DNA from: Epiperipatus broadwayi
Taxonomy: Eukaryota; Onychophora; Udeonychophora; Euonychophora; Peripatidae
Direction of reading: 5' to 3'
DNA length: 64,000 nucleotides
NCBI GenBank assembly: GCA_028023455.1
Contig: JAQFVV010006336.1
Location: 2,124,224 to 2,188,223 of the forward strand
Below the pieces are notes generated by a model. That model was given only the letters and a program-made list of their open reading frames with translations. It was not told the origin of the DNA and ran no database searches. Of this stretch, positions 51,360-64,000 are shown piece after piece. A program made the position numbers and the translations under genes. Each line of letters starts with the position of its first letter. Positions within the stretch are counted from its first letter, which is position 1.

Positions 51360-53140
51360 ATTGTTTGTTTTAAGAAATGTTTTTGAGATTAAATATAAAT
51401 TAAACAAAAGAATTTAATATTAATATTATATATTAAATGTGAGACATGTAACCAGTGAGAAGACCAACATTTTGACTTCAATTATACACTAACAAAAACT
51501 AAATGTAAAAATGGTATTAAAGCATCTTCTTTTCCCTTGATATTTATCACATTTTAAACATGTAGTTATTTATTGAAATCACATTTTTTTTTGTGATTTA
51601 AATCTGTAGTTTAAAGTCCTTATATAATTTTTCTCTGAGCATTTATAATAATACACTAACCAAAATCAAATGAAAATATGTTACTATAGCATTTATTTTT
51701 TTCCTCTCACTAAATATCACATTTCAAACATGAAGTTATATACTGTAATTACATTTTCTTAATAATTTAAATATACCTCAGTAATTGAAAGCATGTTTTA
51801 TTATGAATGTTTTTTAATGAAGGAAACCATTATTATTGTGAAATTGGTTGCTTTTTCAATTTTTTTATAATTTAATGTAAATTAAAATGTACATTTTAAA
51901 TATTTGCTATCTTTACAAAATATACATTTACTGAAGTCCTCTCTAAATAAAAAAAAACAAAAACATTTTTTTTCAATAGTTGGTCAATCATAAGCTTTTT
52001 AGCTTTATTAATAGTTATGCCATTTATTAATGTCAGAACATGACATTCTAAAGGCCTGTGATTTTTTTAATTGTTTGCACTAACAAGTTTTTTAAAGATT
52101 TAATGTAAATGAAATAATATATATATATATATATAAATTTCTGAATTTTAATAAACTTAAATTAAAATTTACATTTTTAAATATATCTATTACATTTGAT
52201 AGCTTTATAGCTTGAAATATATATTTACTGGTGCACCCTCTGTATTAATATTTACCATTTATTAATTGCTAAGTATATCATTCATCTTAATAGTTAATAC
52301 ATTTATTAATGTAAGTAAGACCTGTGATATTTTTTAATTGATTACTCTAACATTTTTTTGTTAAAATTTAATGTATATTAAACAAAATAGTTAAATATTA
52401 TATAAATAAATTTCCAAATTTTAATAAAGCTAAATTAAAGGTTACATTTTAAAATATATCTGCTATATATAATAGCTTTATGGTTTGAAATATATATTTA
52501 CTGGAGCACTCTCTGAATTAATAGTTACTGTTTATTATTTGTTAAATATGTCATTCATCTGAACTATATTAGGGGATTCACAAAAAGAACAGAATGCCTT
52601 AACATCAAATTATGATTTGGTGGCTGTGGCTGTTTCTGAAGCTGGCTGGGATGAAATACAAAAATGTCAATTGTTTTTGTATTTTTTTATTAAACATAAT
52701 ATTTGTAATATTTTTTTTAATTGGTAGCTTTAACAATTGTTTTTTTTTTAAAGATTTAATGTATATATGTTTCTATTAAACATTGCTAATTTATAAAATT
52801 TCATTAATATTGCTAAGCATGTCATTCATCTGAACTTTATTAAGAGATTGACAGACCATGAAAGTTCAGAATACTTTAACATCAAATTATGAATCAGCAT
52901 TTGTGGCTGTTTCTGCAGCTGGATCTGAATCTTTACTGTGTAATTTATACAATATCCCTGTAGTTATGAGCACTCTTCCTGACTTTTTTACAGCTTTTTT
53001 TATTAATGGGGAAATTATTTTCTTTGTGTAGAAGTAGTGGTTGTGATGTCATCAGACAAAAATTTATTCACCAATCAGACAACAGAGAAATTACAAATTT
53101 TATATATAATATAAATCCCAATACAGTTGTATTTTCAATA
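51360..53140 (+). repeat. Array of diverged ~250-400-bp repeat units, locus 1
   Basis: The phrase TTTAAAGATTTAATGTAAAT or a close variant recurs at about 51,385, 51,862, 52,093, 52,363 and 52,748. Each is followed by similar text (AATTTCCAAATTTTAATAAA, TATATTTACTGGAGCAC and ATTCATCTGAACT appear in several units). The last unit contains AACATCAAATTATGAATCAG and TGTTTCTGCAGCTGGAT, then the CCAAT-TATA arrangement (53071-53109). A second locus at 56.75-57.74 kb repeats this plan. Non-coding; the family is not recognised. Confidence 0.65.
53071..53109 (+). promoter_or_regulatory. CCAAT-TATA promoter-like motif, locus 1
   Basis: CACCAATCAGACAACAGA, then TTTTATATATAATA. The distance from CCAAT (53071) to TTTATATATA (53099) is 28 bases, the same as at locus 2. 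Conservation of both boxes and their spacing in otherwise diverged copies suggests a repeat-borne pol II promoter. Transcription is not shown. Confidence 0.4.
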
Positions 53141-56100
53141 TTGGATCGTTATAATAAATCTAAGATAAAAATACCTTCTGTAGATTACTAAAGCAAATTG
53201 GTTTAGATTGTAAGCTATCAATATTAACTGATAATTCTATCAAAACATCATATCTAATAAATTGCTATAGTTATTATTGATAAGTAGTACCACTAATTCC
53301 TTTATTTACATAGTAAAGTATATAGACACTTTTCAAATCAATTATTTTATCTTTTCTTTTTTTCTATAAGGCTTGCCAGTGCCCTCTTTACTCTTAAACA
53401 ATTTCAGTGTAATTCATAAATTTTCTTTACCTAAAAATAATTTACATTGAAAAATAGTTAATAAAATGTCATCATTGAATAACAGTATTGTTTATTCGAT
53501 TACATCTATAAAGTTTTAGATATGCCTACAAGTTTATAATTAAAATAAGTAAATAATATGTAAATCTCTAAGTTATCAAATATACATTTTGATAAAAAAT
53601 AGATTATTTACATATTACAGTTCTTTCTTCAGTTACATTAATAATAATTTTATTTTTCAGATATAAAATCCCATTACTTAGTATTGAGAATTACTGTAAA
53701 AACAAATAATGAGCTGAAGTTAGTCATTATAAAGGATAATAGACTTAGAGTACCTTCATTCTATAACAATAATGATTAAAAATCATTGTTTAAAAAGAAA
53801 ACTCATCTGCCACATGACACAATAGTAATAATTTTATCTTATGATCATAGAATAAATATATATCAAATGTATATATAAAACACATTATAACAATAAATGG
53901 TATAAAGTAGATAAATAAATATTAAAAGAATATATGTTCAATAGAAAATTAGAACTAAGTCTTAAAAATACGTAAACACAAATCAGAATATATTTTATTT
54001 TATCTCGAGGCAAAAAAAAAAAGATGAATATTGAAAACATTTATGATGTTCTTTAATGTGTTCAAAAAATTGATGAATAAAGAAAATAAATTTTACAATC
54101 ATTTCATCATAATATTTATAGTTTTATTCTTATTTAAATTTTTATTAATTTATCATTAAAAGAGTTAAATTGAAACGTTTTTTTTATTCATGTGAATTAT
54201 CGTTTAGATTGATATTTTTTCTAAGTTAAAAAAAATACTTTGGACAACATTAGAAAGTAATATTTTAAATTGGAATTTTTTAATTTTTAAAATATTAAAA
54301 TATATGTTATTTATTGCAAAATTTACTTAGATGCAATTCAGACTTTAGTTAGATTATAATATTTATTGAGAATATAAATTTATTTATAATTTTGGATGTA
54401 TGATATAAATTAATAAACTATATAGTAAATTTACAAACTTCAAATATTTTTTTAAGATTTGAATCAATAGAACATAACTATTTTTTTTTACACAAAATAA
54501 TTGAATTAAAAATCCTACCTTGGAGACTTAATTACTATATATAACGAGACATTTATATTTTTGTTGATATATATATTTTGTAAAATCCATTTTCTAATAA
54601 TAAAATGGGCAATCAAATGCAGGGTGAAGAAACTAAAAAGAAATGGACTAGTGGGAGCCAATTTGTAACACTAAATAATAGATGTCTACATTTCTATACA
54701 CTAAATTGTAATGAATCAAATTATCTTACCAAAGCTAAATATGAAGTACTAATGTTCACTCATTCATCAAAAAATGATGACACAAATTTTAAACTTAACC
54801 TTTCAAAACACTTATATAATATGTAAATCAAATTTCATATGATCAATCTCCATTACTACACCACTATATGGAAATATTAATATTTTTAATATATCTCAGG
54901 TTTTTATAGCATTTCTGACAATGTATATGCTAATAAGTATATAGCTATTCCTTAAAACTTTATGTGTATGTTTAGCATAATATCACAACTAATAAGCAAT
55001 ATCACAATTGTTATTATTTCTCAAAGATCTAACATCACAAAATATTATTTTGTGTAATAAAATATCTTAGGATATAACTGAAAACAAATGGGTATTTTGT
55101 GATTGTATCCAGTTTATATCTCATAGCATATAACTATATCTTTGAACGAAGAGTGTATAAAATATTTAAAATAAACAATATTTACTTAACCCTTAAGCAC
55201 TCTACTAATACTCTGTCCAATTTCTTTGTTCTCACTAAATTTAAGCTTTCAACTTTCATTTTGATAATTAAACCATTATTATTTATTAGAATATAATATT
55301 TTTTACCTCATTTTATATATATTTTTGTTTAGAAAATAAATAAATATTTAAAAAATCACATTTTATTTTTGGAATTATTTTAAAAATTGGATTTTGATCA
55401 AAGTGAAATGTCGCATCATCAAATTTCATGTGGAGCAGATTCCAGTTACACAATGAATGGAATCTTTTTTGTTTGATGTTTATATAAAAAGTCTGAATGA
55501 ATTATTTTTAATAATTAATAAAGCTATCAATTTATGCTTTAGAAGTTTATTTTTTATAATTTTTATGATATTGCTAAATAATATAACAATCAGCTGAGTG
55601 ATCTCATTTCTAGACAGTTGTATTTTTCATAACCATAATCTCTATAGTAACAATGTTCAGAAGAATATATTCTTTTATATTAAAAATAAAATATTTCTGT
55701 AAAAATAAATATGTAATAATATTTATTTTTGATTTTCAATAATTATTACACAATTACAATACAAATCTAATCACAAACTTTTAAAAAAAAATCAAATTTT
55801 TAGATCATCATAATATTTTGTTGACAACCATAATATTTCCTCGAAGTAGTCTTCCAATGTTTGAGCTTACCAAATATACAATGTCTATTCATTGCTATTT
55901 AGTTTCAGTTACACTGATATATTGATTACTGGACTTTCATGACATCTTTTGAATTTTTTTGAAATTAAAATATTAGAAAATAAATATGCATGAATTTTAA
56001 AGCTGTACATAAAAAAAGCTTCACAAAATTTTCAGCAGAGGGCAAAAACAAATTTTACTTTTAAAAATCTCTAATGCTGCTCCAATGCCTTGAAATATGA

Positions 56101-56749
56101 ATAGTTAATTAGTTATGTAAATTATAATGGAAATTCAGTAATTATAATTAAATTTATGTGACCACATTGTGAATCCAAGTAATGATGATGATAAATAAAA
56201 TTCAAGTCATTATTTAAAAATAATGATTAAACAAATTTATTAACAAAAATATGAATGCATAAATATGAAAATAAGTATGCATAGGATAAATAAATCAATG
56301 TCTTTAATAACAGTTTTTAAACAAATGAGTTTATTTCTAAGAAATGTTATAAATGGATATCAGTTAGATGTAGAACATGATGTGTTGTTAAAACATGTAC
56401 ACATTTATTAGAGAAGGTTGTTAATATATAGGATGTAAATAAATCATTACTAATATGAAAATTTAAATAAATCATGAAATTGATCAAAACAACAGATTAA
56501 TCTACATTTTATAGATCTTAAATATCTTCTCTATTGGAACATACTATCTAAATTCCATTTTCTTAGTTTTATCTCTTTTATAAAGAATAACATTTAATTT
56601 TCCCTAGACAAATATTATGTCATCATGGCTAATTTTATATAGCAGTAATAACTTAAACAACAAATCCTGTAAGCAATTTTTAGTCATGAACTAACCATTT
56701 ATTATATCAGATTGCACCTGAGATATATAAAACATGGTTTGCTTTTAAT
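53141..56749. other. AT-rich non-coding stretch
   Basis: About 3.6 kb with many homopolymer runs. Open frames at 54605-54826 and 55099-55296 have no family motif. Nothing is recognised. Confidence 0.5.
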
Positions 56750-57740
56750 TGGTTGCTTTAACAATTTTTTTAAAGATTTAATGTAAATTAAACAAAAGAT
56801 TTTAATATTATACATTATATATTGAATGTGAGAAATGTAGCCACTTTGAAAGACTGACTTTTTGACTTCAATTATATGTTAATGGAAACTGAATTAAAAT
56901 GTGTTACTAAAGCATCTATTTTTCTCTCTCATTATATATCATATTTCAAACATGAATTTGTGTACTGTAATCACATTTTTTAATGATTTAAATACTATAC
57001 CTCTGTATTTAAAAGCACATATTTTTTCTGAGCAGTTTTTAATGGCAGATACCATAATTTTTGTAGTAACTGATTGTTCTAACAAATTTTTTAAAGACTT
57101 AATGTGAGTTAGACAAAACATTTAAACATTATATAAATAAATTTCCAAGTGTTAATAAAACTAAATTAAAATTTCCATTTTTAAATATATCTGTTATATT
57201 TGATATTTACTGGAGCACCCTCTGAATAAAAAATATAGTTTTTTATACCTTTATTTATCATTTAATAATGTCAGAATACAAACACGCCCATCTTTTTTTA
57301 TTAAATGTAATATTTGTAATATTTTTTTAATTTGTTGCGTTAGCCATTTTTTAAAGATTTAATGTAAATAAGTTTTTTTTATTAAACATTGGTAATTTAT
57401 AAAAATTTGTTATATTTTAAATTAACATTGCTAATTATGCCATTCATTTGAACTGTATTAAGGAAATGACAAACCTGTGAAAGCATGGAGCACTTTTAAC
57501 ATCAAATTACATAATCAGTGTCTGCAGCTGTTTCTGCAGCTGGATGGAAAACTTTAACATGAAATACATACTATAACTTTGTAATTAAAAGCACTCATAC
57601 TGACTTTTTCCCCAGTGGTTTATTTAATAGTGGAATTACTTTCTTCACACAAATGTAATTGTTATGTCATCTGAAAAACATTCATTCACCAATCAGACAA
57701 CAGAAAAACTACAGATTTTATATATAAGATTCTAACCATC
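56750..57740 (+). repeat. Array of diverged repeat units, locus 2
   Basis: Matches locus 1 in order: TTAATTGGTTGCTTTAACAA, AAAGATTTAATGTAAATTAA (56,773), TTTTTGACTTCAATTATA, ATTTCAAACATGAA, a second unit with AAAGACTTAATG (about 57,093), a third with AAAGATTTAATGTAAAT (about 57,352), then GCTGTTTCTGCAGCTGGATG and the CCAAT-TATA end. It is about half the length of locus 1, mainly through fewer units. Confidence 0.65.
57689..57729 (+). promoter_or_regulatory. CCAAT-TATA promoter-like motif, locus 2
   Basis: CACCAATCAGACAACAGA, then TTTTATATATAAG. CCAAT at 57689 and TTTATATATA at 57717 are again 28 bases apart. Confidence 0.4.
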
Positions 57741-60718
57741 CAACTACAAGTACATTTTAAAGATTATTTATTCATTTAAATAATCATATTTATAATGTGA
57801 TATCGCTAATATCATATGAATATATATATATAAGAAAAAAAAATAGATCTATAAGATAAGAACATCTCATAATCAATAACAGAATTTAATAGTATTATTT
57901 TAATAATTATAACAATAATATCAACCTATCTTCAATACAATAAAACAAGCAAAATATATTATATATAGTCCTTATCCTGATGAAAACATTGAAAAATATT
58001 AGCATATGTATTTAGATTAAAATATTTCACAAAAATGACAAAAAATAAATAAATTATTATACAAGCATTATCCACTACAATTTATAAATACTATATAATT
58101 TCAATTTATCTTTGTGTACATTTACTGTAGATTCCATTAATAGAATTCATTTTATAAGATACACTCATTATTTTTATTCTTTCAAATTTCAAACTGCAAT
58201 ATACAATTAATTTACTACAGTTATCTTTCCAAAATAAGTTATCATGTGAGATAATATCCTTTTCAGTGATACTGATTCATTTATGGTACATTGTTTTTAT
58301 TTTAAAAGAGCAATAACCAGATTGTTTATTTCAATTTTAATCCAATTCGGTGGGAATTATCGCATATTCCAAAGATAATTAAATTTTCAGTTGTTGATCC
58401 CATTAAGACATGAGGGATGTTAAAGTTGTTAAATTTTCCAAAAGATTCTTTTATAAAACAAAATAAACAATCATTAAAGTAAGTCAGAAATTCACTAGTG
58501 TGAATAATTAAATATTCCTGTAAAATGCAGATAAAAGGCATGTGGCATGTTTAATAATTCCAAACTATATTGAAGGCTCAAACATCTTTGACTACATTTT
58601 AAATAATTTCAGGTTAAAATGAAGTTTTATCCAATTTAAAATGTTATCAGTATTATAAGATAAGCAATTAATTATTATGTTATTATTAAATCATATTTTA
58701 TGATGGTCATAAAAGTTAGGCTTGGTCTTCAATAGTAGCTCTTAAAGGTTCTTCTAGCTGAACATGGTCAGCTTCAAGTAGCCACAAATGGCAAATTGAA
58801 TATTTAGAGCTTATAAAATTTACTGGGCAAGCTTTCCAACAATAGAACCAGAGATTTTTCTGAGTGCTCCCTTTTATACCGTACAACATGTGATTGAAAA
58901 AAATGGTGTAGTTTCAAAATTTTTATTCACTCAATAACATTTTGTACATGAAATTTTTATTTATTATCATAGCAACAATTTTATCCAGATAATAAAGTTG
59001 TCTTTGTCTCTTTGTAGGTGTTAAAATCAGCCATTTACTTTACCTAGGAAAATAAATAAAATTTAATCGTGAAATATCCCTATGATTTTATAGTATATTT
59101 GTTTTTCAACTTATAAAGCATTATCTCATTCAAATACAAACACCTACAAATACATTCCTACATATTTAAGTATTATACGTAGCTTATGTTTGTTTATAAG
59201 TGATTTTAAATCAGATATAAATCACTAAAATTATGACTATATTACAATTGATTTATTTATCTTAATAGGGAATATATAAAAGTAAAATTTTTCTTAGTGT
59301 AAAATAGCATTAGCAATTTACTTTGTTAATAAGTGTTTTTTTTATAAATTTTGAATTTAATTGCATTTTTCATACATGATTTTAGACTTGTTTAAAATAT
59401 GATCACCATATTGGATCTCTCTTAGCAACACTATACAAATATATAATACATATCTTAAATATATTATAATTATTGTTAAAAAAATTCAAGTTGATTACAT
59501 CTAATGTTGAGCCTATGAGGTTACTATCATTATATATATATTGTAAAGATTAGCTGTAGTCCAATCCTTGAAATATTTAAATTTAAAAAAGGGGGAAAAG
59601 GGAAAATATTATTTTTCTTAAATCAGAAAGAAATGCCTTATAATTTCCTCATATATTTATAGTCACATATATCATTTTAAAAGAAATCCAATGTAACAAT
59701 TTAATTTCACACTTTGATTTGTTTTTTTTTTTTTTGTTGTTTTTTTAAAGAAAAACAAATATTTTTTTTTTCATTGTTATCTAAAGTTAATATTTTTTTT
59801 TACATTTAACTATGTTAAATGCAGAGAATATAACAGTATTAGGATGATTAATTTATAGATTGAATTATTATTAGTAATCACTCTAGTTATTATTATTACA
59901 ATATAATGTGTATGCATAGGTTTGTGGTAAAATATGGAGAAATGCTTTATTTTCTTTATATTAAATTTTTTTTAAAATTATTTATTTTATTTTAATTAAA
60001 TGTAAATATTTTGATGCTCCATTTTGAATGCAGCAACATTTGAAAAGATTGTCACTGGATGTGTGTACAATTTTTGTTTACAATGAAAGACTATTACAAC
60101 ACACATGCGAACCAGACTATATATTTAAAATACTATGGAAATGCTTATGTAAAGATAAAATTAGATAAAAAAAAAAAAAAAAATTTTCAGGGGCTTATTT
60201 TTATCTTTTTGCTTCTGTCAGTGATGATTCTTCTTGATATTTTGCCATTATATTGCTAAAATTACAAAAGTTATTAAAATGTATGAACAAAAAATAAATA
60301 TGCATAACTAAAAAAAAACAAGTTGTCTGAAGTTTTATCAAACCTTTATTGGTTGTTCAACTAACTGCACTGGGTATAAGAAATATTTCCAGATGAATAT
60401 TTTAAAGGTGGGTAAAATAAAAATAATCTATTTGAATATGACTAGGAAAAAGATATCAACATCTTGATTGATTAGAACCATTAATAAGTGTCATTTTCTT
60501 GTGTAATTATCTACAAAAATAAGTGCTTAAACACTAGACTTCATACTGGTAAAACTATTTATTTTTCAAACAATGTTTCTTTTTATTTAATCTTCATAGC
60601 TATTTATTTGCTCTTTCTAAATCACTGTAGAATAAAGATTTAAAAACAACATAATGAACTTTATTTGCAGAGAACTTTTAAGAACCTTTTTAAAATAAAA
60701 TAAAGAGAAAGGTCAGTA
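57741..60718. other. AT-rich non-coding stretch
   Basis: About 3 kb. A slightly more complex patch at about 58,700-58,900 (CTTGGTCTTCAATAGTAGCT, GGTTCTTCTAGCTGAACATG) has no partner in the window. No gene is supported. Confidence 0.5.
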
Positions 60719-61255
<537 letters not shown>

Positions 61256-62797
61256 TTATAAGGCTGCTTTTATTTTAAATAGAGACCATGTGGCAGCATA
61301 AATGTCCGGTGGTGCTAGAAGATTGTCCCTTTCCTTAAGTTTTCCTAGTTTGTTGTGATATGTGTTGGGATGTCTTCGTGGATTGTTTCCTAAAGTGAAA
61401 GCACATCTAGTACACCATAAGGCATATATACTGAAAGTTGCTGCACGTATTATAGGTATTTTATTTTCATTGAAAGCCTTTAGCATTTTTTCTATTGTGG
61501 TTTCCCTTTTCCTGTAATTATTCACCATCATTTGTCTGACTTTTTCTAAGCCTTTACAGTGATATATTAAATGTTCCTGTGTTTCTTCTTCCCGGTGACA
61601 TAAAGCACACATTGGATCAACATTTAGGTAAAATCTTCTGAACCGAATGAAATGTGCTGTAGGTAGTGCATTTAAATTCAATTTGAGGATTAAGTCAAAC
61701 AATTTAGGTTCTAAATACCATGTTTTGTACTTTTTGAGTAATTGACTATTATTTATTCCTAGTACTGTTATCCTATTGTTGTTTTCTTGGCTTTGAGTTA
61801 GAAAATCATGAATTTGCCAATAAGTATATTTAATTGGATTCTTCAGTGCTATTTTATCTTTAATGTTTTTAATACTTATCAATAGTGTATTTATATAATT
61901 GTCTGTGGGTGGGGGTCAGTCCGTTGGTGTGATTTCCTCTTTTGGTTCTATGTTTGGAAAACATCTGATTATTGTAATCAGTAGATTTACTGTTTTTTGT
62001 GTGTAGAAAGTATGTATAGCATGCAGTCCAAGGCCATTCCATTTTGTTGGTTGGTTAAGTTGCTTTAAGGAAATTGCTACTATTTTTCTGTTCCATAATA
62101 GTTTATTACAGAGTGAGTTAATTGACTTTGTAAATTGTTTTGTAAAAGTAATTATTGGCAGGTAGTAAGTTATTTTGGTCATTATAAGTTGACTAAATAG
62201 TGACACTTTTGCATAGAGTGAGAGATATGATCTGGAGAGTGATGTTATGATCCTTTCCGCTTCGAACTTGAGTTTATTTTGTATGTTCCTTCTCATCTGG
62301 CTCATTCCCAAGTGGAAAGGAAAACCCAGGAAATTACTGGGCTTACCTTGATAAATTTGTGTGTCTGTTTTGCCTGTGTATATTGACCATGCTACTGATT
62401 TATTGATGTTAATTTTTAATTTGAAATTTTTTGTGTATTCTTCTATTATTTCCTGTAGTATATGTATTTGCTTTTTTGAGTTTAGAAACACTGTGACATC
62501 ATCCATATAAGCTATGCAGGGAATGTATGTATTAGTATTTGGTATTTGAATTCCTTTAATTTTTTTATTTATTTGCTCTAGCAGTGGATTTAAATAAAAG
62601 GTAAATAGCAGTGTGCTTAGTGGAGAACCTTGCGGGATTGATTGGCTGGGATTGAATGATGATGTGGATCTACCATTGAGCGTGATGTGTATTTCTCTAT
62701 TTAGAAGCAAATTGCCTATTGTATATAATATTGTTTTAGGTATCTGTGTTTCTTTTAGCTGACTCAATAGTGTTTCTATTGGGACAGAGTCAAAAGC
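61256..62797 (-). pseudogene. Non-LTR retrotransposon reverse transcriptase, 5' end in gap, one stop
   Basis: One minus-strand frame runs from the assembly gap to a stop at 61256, broken by a single TGA (61916-61918); about 514 codons are visible. Just after the gap comes AFDSVP (RT motif A, 62780-62797). Next are SIPQGSPLSTLLF (motif B, about 62,618-62,643) and AYMDDVTVF (motif C, catalytic Asp pair, 62495-62512). The thumb region follows, then a C-terminal zinc-binding motif CALCHREEETQEHLIYHC (about 61,555-61,610), C-x2-C...H-x4-C. Such a motif at the C-terminus recalls L1/Tx1-type LINEs, but the clade is not certain. Endonuclease and N-terminus are not visible. The frame is far better kept than in the RTE copies here, so this is a younger insertion. 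The stop disables it unless it is a sequencing error. Confidence 0.85.
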
Positions 62798-63297
62798 NNN
62801 NNNNNNNNNNNNNNNNNNNNNNNNNNNNNNNNNNNNNNNNNNNNNNNNNNNNNNNNNNNNNNNNNNNNNNNNNNNNNNNNNNNNNNNNNNNNNNNNNNNN
62901 NNNNNNNNNNNNNNNNNNNNNNNNNNNNNNNNNNNNNNNNNNNNNNNNNNNNNNNNNNNNNNNNNNNNNNNNNNNNNNNNNNNNNNNNNNNNNNNNNNNN
63001 NNNNNNNNNNNNNNNNNNNNNNNNNNNNNNNNNNNNNNNNNNNNNNNNNNNNNNNNNNNNNNNNNNNNNNNNNNNNNNNNNNNNNNNNNNNNNNNNNNNN
63101 NNNNNNNNNNNNNNNNNNNNNNNNNNNNNNNNNNNNNNNNNNNNNNNNNNNNNNNNNNNNNNNNNNNNNNNNNNNNNNNNNNNNNNNNNNNNNNNNNNNN
63201 NNNNNNNNNNNNNNNNNNNNNNNNNNNNNNNNNNNNNNNNNNNNNNNNNNNNNNNNNNNNNNNNNNNNNNNNNNNNNNNNNNNNNNNNNNNNNNNNN
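62798..63297. other. Assembly gap (500 N)
   Basis: Exactly 500 N, a customary placeholder length, so the true size may differ. The LINE enters it from the left. The right flank is not recognisably LINE, so the LINE 5' end lies within the gap. Confidence 0.97.
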
Positions 63298-64000
63298 TGT
63301 ATGGGTCACCATGAATTGTTATATCAATTTATTAAAAATTTTAAATTTAAGGTATATTTAGCTATATGATGTTGATTTTATTTATGATAATCTTTCAAAA
63401 GTTTAATTAAAGTAATCTATGAGTATTTGATATGTGAAATTGTGCTAATGTTTGAGAGAGACGTTTCAATAAAAGATGATAATATTATATGGTTGGGAAA
63501 ACTGGCCATGATCAATACTGCATTAATAAGTTTTGTAAATAAATGTTTAAAGCTAAAAGTTTAAAAAAGATAAGTTAAAATTAAATGCATATATTTATTG
63601 TTGATAAAGATTAATATTTAATAAGTAAATATAAATATATTAATTATTAATAGTATATAATAGAAGATTAATATTTGATTTTAATAATATCAAATTATTA
63701 TTTTAAAGTTGTTATAATATATTATTTATTTTAAAAATATTTATTTTTAAAATTAAATTGTTAGTTTATTTTTAGATAATTACAAGCGTTTGTATCTGTG
63801 TTGTAAAACAGATGATAGATAGACATATGTACACACATGCTTGTAAGTTTTATAGTAAAGTTGCAAAACTGTTCTAAAATTCTATTATAAAATTTATAAA
63901 TATTATATTGGCTATCATGAGATAAAAATAAAGATAATTAATGTGAAATATTAAATCTGATTTTTAAAATACTGTTTAAAAAAAAAAACGTAACGTATAA
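63298..64000. other. AT-rich non-coding stretch
   Basis: About 700 bases of very AT-rich sequence after the gap. No ORF, RNA gene or repeat boundary is recognised. Confidence 0.5.

Noticed and set aside
53006-53191. 61-codon frame at the end of repeat array locus 1
   Set aside because: It overlaps the promoter-like repeat end, and locus 2 shows no matching open frame.
62746-63369. Open frames spanning the N gap
   Set aside because: They consist of unknown residues across 500 N and are antisense to, or extensions of, the LINE.

Overview
This window looks like repeat-dominated, intergenic or intronic DNA from an animal genome. It is very AT-rich, with long (TA)n, (ATCT)n and (ATT)n microsatellites, degraded RTE-type LINEs, tRNA-derived SINE-like repeats, a Merlin DNA transposon and several LTR retrotransposons. 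This mix and the many ATC/GAT triplet runs resemble cephalopod (octopus-like) genomes. That attribution is inference from style only; no marker gene confirms it. I recognised no host protein-coding gene, rRNA or intact tRNA.

Layout. About 0.1-7.2 kb: an LTR retrotransposon (element 1, + strand) with ~1.73-kb LTRs, a tRNA-Pro-like primer binding site, one gag ORF and no visible pol, set between (TA)n tracts. 7.2-18 kb: AT-rich DNA with two inverted copies of a ~260-bp MITE-like element, a 5'-truncated tRNA-Arg-like SINE, minisatellites and (TA)n runs. 18.2-18.9 kb, again at 27.9-28.6 kb: a dispersed repeat with a reduced tRNA-like pol III segment. 19.03-23.61 kb: a Merlin (IS1595/ISXO2-like) transposon with 1.3-1.4-kb terminal inverted repeats, an exact 8-bp target duplication and a broken transposase. 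29.0-29.9 kb: three copies of a ~250-bp repeat. 30.60-32.51 kb: a 1.9-kb non-coding mini LTR element (element 3, - strand).

34.8-44.3 kb: an old RTE-type LINE (+) interrupted near its 3' end by a young LTR retrotransposon (element 2, - strand, ~2.48-kb LTRs, 4-bp target duplication, degenerate gag only). 45.6-51.3 kb: two more degraded RTE LINEs (-), one ending at a ~400-bp (ATCT)n tract. 51.4-53.1 and 56.75-57.74 kb: two loci of a diverged repeat array, both closing with a conserved CCAAT-TATA arrangement. 60.7-62.8 kb: a much better preserved LINE (-), with reverse transcriptase, a C-terminal zinc-binding motif, one in-frame stop and a ~315-bp (ATT)n tract at its 3' end. It runs into a 500-N assembly gap (62,798-63,297).

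The genes here are all retroelement or transposon genes. None of the three LTR elements shows its own polymerase, so their movement would need enzymes supplied in trans by relatives elsewhere (inference). All comparisons were made by eye, so repeat edges and divergence statements are approximate unless exact bases are cited.
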